The position numbers and the translations under genes are program-made. A stretch of 64,000 nt of DNA from assembly GCA_013391845.1 (NCBI GenBank), contig CP058414.1, positions 2,156,501 to 2,220,500 of the forward strand, read 5' to 3'. This DNA comes from Pseudoalteromonas shioyasakiensis (GTDB lineage: Bacteria > Pseudomonadota > Gammaproteobacteria > Enterobacterales > Alteromonadaceae). Below, in pieces: positions 1 to 7,034 of the stretch (within the stretch, counting starts at the first letter, position 1; every line of letters starts with the position of its first letter). The notes under the pieces are model-generated. The model saw only the letters and a list, made by a program, of their open reading frames with translations. It was not told where the DNA came from and did not search any database.

Positions 1-661
1 GTACGCCACTTTCTGATACCACACGGCCAACAATATAAGCAGCTTTGTTTCGGTAAAACGGGGCTTGCAGTATATCAAAGCGCATTTGCCATGCTTGGTG
101 ATGTGTGTCGGGTGCTTGCTTATAAAAGGCCTTTACCAGCAAGCGGATATCGCGTTCTAAATCGACAAAGGGCGCTTTAAAATCAAACTGATTAATAATT
201 TTGCGTATCGTGGGTCTTAGGCCATCAACAACAGGGTGGTAACTTCGGTACTCTACTTCCATCGGTAATGCTGGAGCATCCGCTAAAGTTGCTTTAACAA
301 AGATAAAGTCATTATTAAAATAACGGCGATGAAATAAGCGGCAAAACACCGAGTTGTAAAAGGTTTCGGCGAGTTCTGCTTGAGGGTGGAAGCGCAAAAA
401 TTGTTGATAGAGTTGTTTAGTTTCAAGCCAGCAGGTTTGGTTTAAGGTAATAATTTGCTGTTCATTAAGCGATTTGAGCTTAGCAATGGTTTCGTTAACC
501 CGATCATCGTAATGGCTAATTCTGAGTTTGCTTATCTCATTTATTTTTTGCCAATCGCGGTTTGCAAACGCGAGTGGCGCTTTGGCAGTGATCGCTTGAA
601 AGAGTTTATAGTGATTGCGAAACCCAGATAAAATTAACTCTGCAATGTGTTGTGGCTGCAT
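1..661 (-). CDS. aceK: Isocitrate dehydrogenase kinase/phosphatase AceK, N-terminal part
   Basis: Bifunctional enzyme that phosphorylates and dephosphorylates isocitrate dehydrogenase in the cytoplasm, setting the branch between the TCA cycle and the glyoxylate shunt. The gene runs off the left edge, so only about the first 220 of a usual ~575 residues are present; the kinase catalytic part lies outside. Translation gives the family's N-terminal regulatory region: an opening ILSGF segment, then FYNSVFCRLF near residue 115 and FYRNKAAYIVG near residue 205, which match what I recall of E. coli AceK. The ATG at 659-661 is preceded by GGAG at good spacing. No aceA, aceB or icd is visible in the window. 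The identification rests on remembered sequence similarity. Confidence 0.9.
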   Translation of the reverse strand, partial: MQPQHIAELILSGFRNHYKLFQAITAKAPLAFANRDWQKINEISKLRISHYDDRVNETIAKLKSLNEQQIITLNQTCWLETKQLYQQFLRFHPQAELAETFYNSVFCRLFHRRYFNNDFIFVKATLADAPALPMEVEYRSYHPVVDGLRPTIRKIINQFDFKAPFVDLERDIRLLVKAFYKQAPDTHHQAWQMRFDILQAPFYRNKAAYIVGRVVSESGV

Positions 662-691
662 ATAAACTCCTTCTAACAATCATACTAACCC

Positions 692-851
692 GCAATAATA
701 CTTAATCATTTTGAAGGATTAAAGTTGTCGCTAACTGCGTTAAAAATCTCTAATTTAGAACAACTAAATAACGACATTTTTGCCTTGTTATCAACAAGGT
801 TTTATTGCATCAAAATAGTTCACTTAATTAAGCGTGTTGGTCTTATACCAA
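692..851. repeat. Dispersed ~155-bp repeat, copy A
   Basis: This stretch matches 6816-6970 over its whole length with scattered substitutions. Shared parts include GCAATAATACTTAATCATTT at the left end, TTAGAACAACTAAATAACGA in the middle and CAAAATAG..CACTTAA near the right end. The ends form an imperfect inverted repeat (AATAATAC..ATTTTGA against its complement), as in small non-autonomous elements. It has no coding capacity. It lies between aceK and the gene at 921-1400, both on the minus strand. Confidence 0.75.
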
Positions 852-920
852 CATAGAGCAATAACTCTATAGGTGTTAAGAATATGTTATTTATTCTTTA
901 AACCCAATAGTAAAGTGTAT

Positions 921-1400
921 TTAATTATAGCGAGCTAGTTTTTTCTCAAGTTTTGCGAGTTTTTTATTAACACTTTTCACGTCACGCCCATATTGCTTGT
1001 TAATTGCTTTCAGTTGCTTTTTGATGTCTTTACTAATCTGCTTAGCTTCTTTATCAGACAAAATACGATTTAGGCGTTGTTCTTGTTGATACTGAGCTCT
1101 ATCTCGGTTGCGGCTTAAAATATCTAAACGGTACTTATAACTGCGAATTTCAGCCTCAATATTCCTGATAATTTGCAGGCGTTCGAGCTCATTAAGCTCT
1201 TTAACAAAGTTTTTCGGAGCTTGTAAGTCTGGGTCGGTTACTTGGATCTTATGTTTTATTGCGCGGCTACCGCAGGGAAATTCACTAAATATTGTGCCTC
1301 TGTCTGTAACACATTTATAGTATTCAGTGGTGGCAGCCATTGAGTTGTATGAAAAACACAGTAGGGCTATTGATATAAGGTAAATGATTATGGCTTTCAT
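921..1400 (-). CDS. Small secreted coiled-coil protein, DUF4124-like
   Basis: A 159-residue protein of unknown function. Residues 1-22 form a signal peptide ending in SMA-A, so it should be periplasmic. Residues 26-45 (YYKCVTD..GTIFSEFPCG) resemble the N-terminal DUF4124 module, which has a conserved Cys pair and an aromatic-rich start. The remainder, about residues 65-159, is highly charged Lys/Arg/Glu and predicted coiled coil. AGGAGA stands about 10 bases before the ATG. No functional partner is evident: it sits between aceK and the yejM-like gene. DUF4124 membership is by pattern only. Confidence 0.7.
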   Translation of the reverse strand: MKAIIIYLISIALLCFSYNSMAATTEYYKCVTDRGTIFSEFPCGSRAIKHKIQVTDPDLQAPKNFVKELNELERLQIIRNIEAEIRSYKYRLDILSRNRDRAQYQQEQRLNRILSDKEAKQISKDIKKQLKAINKQYGRDVKSVNKKLAKLEKKLARYN

Positions 1401-1475
1401 GACATCCGTGTCTCCTAATCAAATAAGGTGTCTAATATCTAAAGCTAGTTCATATTATTGATTTATCAATAAGTT

Positions 1476-2969
1476 CTAAGGCGTATATCGCTTCAGTTTT
1501 TTAATACTTTGCACTAAGAATGGAATATCTAATCCTTGTTCAATTGCAAAGCCTTGTGCTGCTGAAATATTTTTAAAATTACCATCAGAATCAATCAGGG
1601 TGATTCGGTCTTTTTTAAATGCGATAAATACATTTTGCGAGTAGTTTACGCCAGTGTCATCATGACGTTTATATAGGTTACTACCTAACATGGTTTGTTT
1701 AGCTAATGTTTTGCAGCCAAGGTAGTGACCAACGCTGGTGGCGATAATATCGCTTGGTTGAATAAGCCCATCGGTTTGTACAACTTTTTTATCTGAGCTG
1801 TATAGACGTGAGGCTGTGACAATGCCATTGCTTTCTTTAGCAAGGCTAAAAGCAAATACGGCATTGGCAGATTCGCGAGTTTGTGTTGCAGCATCTGCAC
1901 GTACTAAACGTACCGCAGGGTTTTGATCGTCGTTATTAATAAATTCGAATTGTTCAAAACCATTAATTTGAATTGAGCGATTATCAGTAAGCCACACAGG
2001 TAGTTGCTGCTTGTCTAGAATAGGTGCTTTGTAAAATGCTGGTAGGCCATACACTAAACTAAATAAAGTATCTTCGGCTTCAACAGGCTGTAAGAACAAA
2101 TCGGTTTTACGCAGTGCCGGCTCAGTGGCAACATATTTCTCAAGTTCAGTATTGTTTTCAAATACTAAAATATCGATAGTAGCACTCGAATCAGCCTTAC
2201 ACTCGGCAAGTGGGGCCGGTGCTAAGTAATTAATATTATGTGGGTCTAGCCTAACATCGTGAGCTTCTTTATAGCTTTCGATATCAAGTAAATCATTTTT
2301 TGCTAATAAGCTTTTTGCTGTTGTTGGGTATGACAATGGCAATACATTATCTTGCTTAGTAATATCAAATTTTAAGTTAGCGTCAGCCCAAATATGAATA
2401 CTGTGGCTTAATGCAAAGCACACTAAGATAGTGCTGGTTGCATAGCGCGGGAATTTATATTGCTTTAAACGCGCCAAATGGTGCCAAGTATAGTTACTGA
2501 CTAATAATTGAAACGCTAAAATTAGCAGAACAATACCGCCTGCAAGAATCGTTGTTAATGCGGGTGAGCTTGTTAAACGGTGCCACAATAAAGAAACTAT
2601 CTCTGGTAGGGCAGAAGTATTGAGGTGATAACCCAAGTTGAAATACACATAGGCATCAAGCGTTAAGAATGATGCCCCAAGTGTTGCGATAATTGCTGCC
2701 ATCCCTCTAATATGCCGAGGGTATGGAAACACTAAGCTTAATGGAAATATCGTTAAAACAAAGGCAATAAAAGTAATAAAGCTCGTGTGACTTAACCAAG
2801 TCACGAGCATGTAAACATAGCCTATAAAAGTGGTTGGTGCACTGTCTGCGACTAAGTAGCTTAAGCTAATAAATAGCACTAAACCTATGTTAGCAAAAGT
2901 GAACCAATGGCCCCAACTTAAAAGCTGACTTACTTTTGAAGAAAACTGACTTTGTTGCGATAAATTCAT
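1476..2969 (-). CDS. YejM/PbgA-like inner-membrane protein (DUF3413) with a reduced periplasmic domain
   Basis: A 497-residue membrane protein. About five transmembrane helices occupy residues 20-190, matching the DUF3413 N-terminal part of YejM (PbgA/LapC). In Enterobacteria that protein senses lipopolysaccharide and controls LpxC turnover through LapB. The C-terminal half (about 255-497) is periplasmic. It should be a sulfatase-like fold, but I see none of the usual sulfatase motifs, and the protein is about 90 residues shorter than E. coli YejM. Its partner yejL lies only 5 bases upstream, so the two are surely cotranscribed. The family is clear; whether the LPS-sensing role is kept is uncertain. 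Confidence 0.8.
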   Translation of the reverse strand: MNLSQQSQFSSKVSQLLSWGHWFTFANIGLVLFISLSYLVADSAPTTFIGYVYMLVTWLSHTSFITFIAFVLTIFPLSLVFPYPRHIRGMAAIIATLGASFLTLDAYVYFNLGYHLNTSALPEIVSLLWHRLTSSPALTTILAGGIVLLILAFQLLVSNYTWHHLARLKQYKFPRYATSTILVCFALSHSIHIWADANLKFDITKQDNVLPLSYPTTAKSLLAKNDLLDIESYKEAHDVRLDPHNINYLAPAPLAECKADSSATIDILVFENNTELEKYVATEPALRKTDLFLQPVEAEDTLFSLVYGLPAFYKAPILDKQQLPVWLTDNRSIQINGFEQFEFINNDDQNPAVRLVRADAATQTRESANAVFAFSLAKESNGIVTASRLYSSDKKVVQTDGLIQPSDIIATSVGHYLGCKTLAKQTMLGSNLYKRHDDTGVNYSQNVFIAFKKDRITLIDSDGNFKNISAAQGFAIEQGLDIPFLVQSIKKLKRYTP

Positions 2970-2974
2970 AAATC

Positions 2975-3187
2975 TTATTTAACCGACTGTGCTAATGCTT
3001 TGGCAAAGTTGTCGGCAACAGCTTGTCTTTTCTCTGATGGTACATGCTCTTTTAAAATATGCGTGATAGAATTTCCTAAACACATAAGGCTTAAATCAAC
3101 AGGCGCTTTGTGCTCTGTTAGTACATCAATCAGCTGATCAACGATTTGTTCTACTTGCTCATTAGAATATTTTGATATGATAGGCAT
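2975..3187 (-). CDS. yejL: YejL family protein (DUF1414)
   Basis: A 70-residue cytoplasmic protein of unknown function. It matches E. coli YejL along its length, including YSNEQVEQI near the start, HKAPVDLSLMCLGN in the middle and FAKALAQSV at the end. It is the first gene of a two-gene minus-strand operon with the yejM-like gene and is divergent from yejK. This is the conserved yejK / yejLM arrangement of gammaproteobacteria. The ATG at 3187 has no strong Shine-Dalgarno sequence. Confidence 0.9.
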   Translation of the reverse strand: MPIISKYSNEQVEQIVDQLIDVLTEHKAPVDLSLMCLGNSITHILKEHVPSEKRQAVADNFAKALAQSVK

Positions 3188-3250
3188 CAGTTGGTTCGAT
3201 AAAAAGAGTTATATTCCCGTATTTTAACACCAGAGGCGTGAAAAACAAAG

Positions 3251-4267
3251 ATGACAATAGATGTTAAAAAATTAGTCGTTCATTATGTAGACAAAAAAGA
3301 TGACGATACAGATATTCATTTACGCAATGATGAGATGGTTGTTAACGATAAAGTAGCCGTTTTTATTGAGCAGCTACACCATGCATATAATGGTAAGCCA
3401 GGTAAAGGCTACTGTGCATTCAGCGGCGAGAAAAACAGCATTGTTGCTTCAGCAATGCAAAGTTACCGTAACAATGAACTAGGCTTTTGGCACATGACAG
3501 AGCAAGCAACGAATGTGCTTAAAGAAGAGTTAAATAAGTATGCTTTTAACGAAACGGGTTATTTAGTTTTTTGCCATTATCAATATGTGGCAAGTGACTT
3601 CTTGTTAATTGCGATGATCAATATTAAAGAGCATTATTCAATTACTTCTGAGCTTGATCTAGCATCATCACGCCACTTAGACATTTCGCGTATGCAACTA
3701 GCTGCACGTGTAGATTTAACTGCGTGGGATACACAACCAGAGGATAACCGCTATGTGTCGTTTATTAAAGGGCGTGCGGGTCGTAAAGTTGCTGACTTCT
3801 TTTTAGACTTTTTAGGCTGCGAAGAAGGCATTGATCCTAAACAGCAAAGCCAAGTCATGTTAAATGCTGTAGAAGATTACTTATCTGAGCAACAATACGA
3901 AAAGTCAGAGAAAGACGAGCTACGCAAGCAAGTATTTGATTACTGTAATGATTGCGTGACAACAGGTGAAGATGCCAACGTTAAAGAACTTTCTGCAACC
4001 TTATCGAAAAATGAAGACAGTCCATTTGATAGCTTTTGCCAAGAGCAAAGTTACGACTTAGAAGAGTCTTTCCCTGTTGATAAGAAAACAGTCACTAGTA
4101 TGGTGAAGTTCTCAGGCATGGGCGGTGGTGTCAGCGTGAGCTTTGAACGTAAACACTTAGGTGAGCGTGTAATGTACAACGAGGCTACGGATACACTTGT
4201 GATCAAAGGTATTCCACCTAACCTTAAAGACCAGCTACAGCGTTTTATGGAGCAGGAAGAGAGTTAA
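3251..4267 (+). CDS. yejK: Nucleoid-associated protein YejK/NdpA
   Basis: A 338-residue nucleoid-associated protein of the NdpA (37 kDa) family, which binds the chromosome and may modulate topoisomerase activity. Its length equals the family norm. Recognisable segments are GYLVFCHYQYVASDFLLIA near residue 104, HLDISRMQLAARVDLTAW near 140, YVSFIKGRAGRKVADFF near 169 and a C-terminal FSGMGGGVSVSFER segment. The gene is divergent from yejL across 63 bases and ends in a strong terminator. The ATG at 3251 has only a weak ribosome binding site. Confidence 0.95.
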   Translation: MTIDVKKLVVHYVDKKDDDTDIHLRNDEMVVNDKVAVFIEQLHHAYNGKPGKGYCAFSGEKNSIVASAMQSYRNNELGFWHMTEQATNVLKEELNKYAFNETGYLVFCHYQYVASDFLLIAMINIKEHYSITSELDLASSRHLDISRMQLAARVDLTAWDTQPEDNRYVSFIKGRAGRKVADFFLDFLGCEEGIDPKQQSQVMLNAVEDYLSEQQYEKSEKDELRKQVFDYCNDCVTTGEDANVKELSATLSKNEDSPFDSFCQEQSYDLEESFPVDKKTVTSMVKFSGMGGGVSVSFERKHLGERVMYNEATDTLVIKGIPPNLKDQLQRFMEQEES

Positions 4268-4306
4268 TTTGACTCAACTTTAATATGAAGATAGATAACA
4301 CTTTTT

Positions 4307-4330
4307 AGCCCAGCACTAGCTGGGCTTTTT
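4307..4330 (+). terminator. Rho-independent terminator of yejK
   Basis: A perfect 8-bp stem (AGCCCAGC / GCTGGGCT) with an ACTA loop is followed by a run of T. It lies 40 bases after the yejK stop. Confidence 0.9.
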
Positions 4331-4362
4331 ATTTATGAACAAAAACATTAGATAAGTTAGGT

Positions 4363-4391
4363 TTGATTTTCAATAACTTTGTTATTGATAT
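4363..4391 (+). promoter_or_regulatory. Possible sigma-70 promoter for the DUF3291 gene cluster
   Basis: TTGATT at 4363-4368 and TGATAT at 4386-4391 are separated by exactly 17 bases. The pair lies after the yejK terminator and about 60 bases before the next start codon. It was found by eye only. Confidence 0.4.
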
Positions 4392-4451
4392 ATAGCTTAA
4401 TTTTAATACACTAAAGGTACAAACTTCCCTATGGCTATGGAGAGTCATAAG

Positions 4452-4901
4452 ATGAAACTTGCTCAGCTAAATATAGCTCTTGCCAAATACCCATTGGATG
4501 CGCCAGAAATAAAAGATTTTGTAGACAATCTCGATTTAATAAATGGCGTTGCTGAAAACAGTGCTGGATTTGTATGGCGATTAAAAGACGAATCAGGTGA
4601 TGCTACCAATATTAAGTTATTTGATGATCCGAATATGATTATCAATATGTCTGTGTGGGAAAGCGTTGAAGATCTTAAAAATTTTATGTTTCGCACTCAT
4701 CACAGAGATTTCATGCGTAGAAAAGCTGAATGGTTTCATCGCTCAGCTGAAGATAGTTATGTTTTATGGTGGATTGAAGATAAGCATATTCCAACCCCTC
4801 AAGAAGCATTAGAAAAGTTGCAATATCTTCGTACAAACGGTGACACACCTTATGCTTTTACATTTAAAAGTAATTTTACAGCTGAAGATTTAAGAGATTA
4901 A
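4452..4901 (+). CDS. DUF3291 domain-containing protein
   Basis: A cytoplasmic protein of about 149 residues. The DUF3291 fold, a ferredoxin-like dimeric alpha/beta-barrel relative of antibiotic monooxygenases, is suggested by MKLAQLNIA at the start, GFVWRLKDE, NMSVWESVEDLKNFMFRTHH in the middle and WFHRSAEDSYVLWWI. No function is established for the family. I chose the ATG at 4452 because GGAG stands about 9 bases before it; in-frame ATGs at 4431 and 4437 have no ribosome binding site. The stop codon abuts the ATG of the following acetyltransferase, so the two are translationally linked. Confidence 0.8.
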   Translation: MKLAQLNIALAKYPLDAPEIKDFVDNLDLINGVAENSAGFVWRLKDESGDATNIKLFDDPNMIINMSVWESVEDLKNFMFRTHHRDFMRRKAEWFHRSAEDSYVLWWIEDKHIPTPQEALEKLQYLRTNGDTPYAFTFKSNFTAEDLRD

Positions 4902-5423
4902 ATGAATCTTTCATTTAATACACAGAGACTAAACGTTATTGAATTAAACTCGAATGACACTAAGTCAGAGCGAACTACTTTAGTTAACGCTTTACCTGCG
5001 ATATTAACACCTGCTGTAGTTGCAAACTTACCTAGTTATTTTCAGGGGGTAGATTCTATAGCTGCAGCAGAAAAGTGGCTGGTTAACATGCTTAACGAGT
5101 GCTGTCTATTAATGCTGCAATCTCAACATCAAGAAGTTATTGGGCTTTTATTTGTATATACCGAAAAGCATGATGCTCATATCGGTTATTTGTTAGCTGA
5201 GCAGTATTGGGGGCAGGGTCTTGCACTTGAGTTATTGCAGGGCTTTATAAACCTCGCTTGTACTCATTCATACTGGCGTAAGCTTATTGCTGGTGTTGAT
5301 GAGTTAAATACACCATCGATTAAGCTTTTAAAAAAATTGGCTTTTGAAGAACAAGCTTCAAAGGAAAATGGAATGTTATTTTATGAATTTGACTTACACA
5401 AAGATCGTTTCGGAGATGAATAA
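4902..5423 (+). CDS. GNAT family N-acetyltransferase (RimJ/RimL type)
   Basis: A 173-residue acyl-CoA-dependent acetyltransferase of unknown substrate. The core motif for acetyl-CoA binding is [20 protein letters not shown] (about residues 88-107), followed by the late GNAT segment [19 protein letters not shown]. The start shares the TAAATG junction with the DUF3291 gene, and the cupin gene follows after 2 bases. The three form a tight operon, perhaps for modification or detoxification of a small molecule, but the sequence does not name it. Confidence 0.85.
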   Translation: MNLSFNTQRLNVIELNSNDTKSERTTLVNALPAILTPAVVANLPSYFQGVDSIAAAEKWLVNMLNECCLLMLQSQHQEVIGLLFVYTEKHDAHIGYLLAEQYWGQGLALELLQGFINLACTHSYWRKLIAGVDELNTPSIKLLKKLAFEEQASKENGMLFYEFDLHKDRFGDE

Positions 5424-5425
5424 AT

Positions 5426-5791
5426 ATGACTTACAAACCAGTTAACTTTAAAGACAAGTTTTCTAAATTCACAGAGCATTGGTCGCCAAGGGTCATTGCT
5501 GAAATGAATGACTATCAATTTAAACTCGCTAAAGTTGAAGGTGAATTTGTTTGGCATGATCACCCTGATACTGATGAAGTATTCATTGTTATTGAAGGCA
5601 TGCTTGAAATTGAGTTTAGGGATGGCGTTGTGACTTTAGAAGCTGGTGAATTATTTGTAATTCCTAAGGGCGTTGAACATAAACCAAAGGCAGACACAGA
5701 ATGTAAAATAATGCTTGTTGAACCTAAAGGGGTTGTAAATACAGGTAATGCAGGTGGGCAGTTGACCGCGGTTAATGATGTATGGGTGTAA
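5426..5791 (+). CDS. Cupin domain-containing protein
   Basis: A 121-residue single-domain cupin. Motif 1 is visible as [16 protein letters not shown] (about residues 43-58: two His and a Glu as candidate metal ligands), and motif 2 as [15 protein letters not shown] (about 77-91), giving the third His. Proteins of this size often annotate as mannose-6-phosphate isomerase-like, but the substrate cannot be told. It is third in the DUF3291-GNAT-cupin operon, with GGAG about 12 bases before its ATG. Confidence 0.85.
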   Translation: MTYKPVNFKDKFSKFTEHWSPRVIAEMNDYQFKLAKVEGEFVWHDHPDTDEVFIVIEGMLEIEFRDGVVTLEAGELFVIPKGVEHKPKADTECKIMLVEPKGVVNTGNAGGQLTAVNDVWV

Positions 5792-5944
5792 CGTCAGCTT
5801 AGGTGTTAGATTTAGAATCGTAAGAATTATATTCCTTGTATAAAACAGCCAATTTAGATCTCAACTTTTATAGCACTACAAACATATCGATATATTATGG
5901 CGCAAGTGCAATACCTAGTTTTTAACTTAAGTATGGAAAAAATA

Positions 5945-6829
5945 ATGACAATAACTGCATTTTTAGTTAACTCATTTACAGCAGAGGGAGCAGGTGGTAA
6001 CCCTGCAGGCGTGGTATTAAATGCTGACAATCTTTCAGATACAGAAAAATTGAAGATTGCAAAAGAAGTTGGCTTTTCAGAAACGGCTTTTGTAGAGCAA
6101 GATCATGAAGTTGACTTTGCTGTATCATTTTTTACTACAACCGAAGAAGTTGATTTTTGTGGACACGCAACAGTTGCGGTGTTTGCTATCTTATATGACC
6201 AAGGTATTTTAAACGCAGGTAATTACACTCAGCGAACAAAAGCGGGTTTGTTAGGTGTAACAATTGCCAAAGACGGGCAAATTACCATGGAGCAAGCCTT
6301 GCCAAATTATCTTGGCAACTTAGCTTATGGTGACTTTGTAAACTTACTAGGGCTTTGTGAAACAACATTCGCAGAAACAGGCTTGCCAATAGATGTAATA
6401 ACTACAGGTTTACCGGATATTATTATCGCTGTGCCCAATGGCTACTTAGATAAAATCAATATCGATGAAGTTGCGCTTAGCGAGTTCTGCCAACAGCATA
6501 ATGTAATTGGTGTTCATGCCTTTGAATTATGTGAAGAGCAAAGTGAGCTGACCGCAAGTTGCCGTAACTTTGCTCCTTTGGTTGGTATACCCGAAGAGTC
6601 AGCAACCGGTAGCGCCAGTGGTGCGCTTGCATGCTACTTATCAAAGCATGTATTTGTACAGCAAGAAAATCATTTTAAGTTTGAACAAGGCCGAGCAATG
6701 GGGTGCAGTTCACACATTTCAGCCAGTGTTTATTCGAACGAGCAGGGTGTTTATAAGGTTCTTGTGGGCGGCTATGCAACTCACCTAGGTACACAAGATA
6801 TTGTTATACCAGTCAGCAATAATACTTAA
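5945..6829 (+). CDS. PhzF family isomerase/epimerase
   Basis: A protein of about 294 residues of the PhzF fold, a diaminopimelate-epimerase-like two-lobed isomerase. The N-terminal GGNPAGVVL motif, GFSETAFVE with the catalytic-type Glu, and VDFCGHATVAV are all present, as are ESATGSASGALACYL and the closing VGGYA. PhzF itself isomerises a phenazine precursor; most homologues have unknown substrates and no phenazine genes are nearby. The ATG at 5945 fits the family start MTITAFLVNSF; an upstream in-frame ATG at 5897 would add 16 residues foreign to the family. Its last codons lie inside the left end of dispersed repeat copy B. Confidence 0.85.
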   Translation: MTITAFLVNSFTAEGAGGNPAGVVLNADNLSDTEKLKIAKEVGFSETAFVEQDHEVDFAVSFFTTTEEVDFCGHATVAVFAILYDQGILNAGNYTQRTKAGLLGVTIAKDGQITMEQALPNYLGNLAYGDFVNLLGLCETTFAETGLPIDVITTGLPDIIIAVPNGYLDKINIDEVALSEFCQQHNVIGVHAFELCEEQSELTASCRNFAPLVGIPEESATGSASGALACYLSKHVFVQQENHFKFEQGRAMGCSSHISASVYSNEQGVYKVLVGGYATHLGTQDIVIPVSNNT

Positions 6830-6970
6830 TCATTTTGAGGGATTAAACCTGTCGCTACCTGCGTTAAAAATTTCTGATTTAGAACAACTAAATAACGAAA
6901 TTTTTGCCTTGCTATCAACGAGGTTTCCTTGCCTCAAAATAGATCACTTAACTAAGCGAATTGGTATTAT
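6816..6970. repeat. Dispersed ~155-bp repeat, copy B
   Basis: This is the second copy of the element at 692-851, in the same orientation, with imperfect inverted ends (left AATAATACTTAATCATTTTGA, right complement beginning AATAATACCAATTCG). Its left end supplies the last codons and the stop (TAA at 6827-6829) of the phzF-like gene. It separates that gene from the rne terminator. Confidence 0.75.
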
Positions 6971-6987
6971 TTAAAAACATTACACAC

Positions 6988-7019
6988 AAAAAAGCCGCGT
7001 TAAAAAACGCGGCTTTTTT
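6988..7019. terminator. Bidirectional terminator between phzF-like gene and rne
   Basis: The hairpin AAAAAAGCCGCGTT / AACGCGGCTTTTTT has a 4-base A loop. It carries an A-run on one side and a T-run on the other, so it can stop transcripts from both directions. It lies 16 bases beyond the rne stop codon. Confidence 0.9.
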
Positions 7020-7034
7020 AGTTAAGCGACTAAA

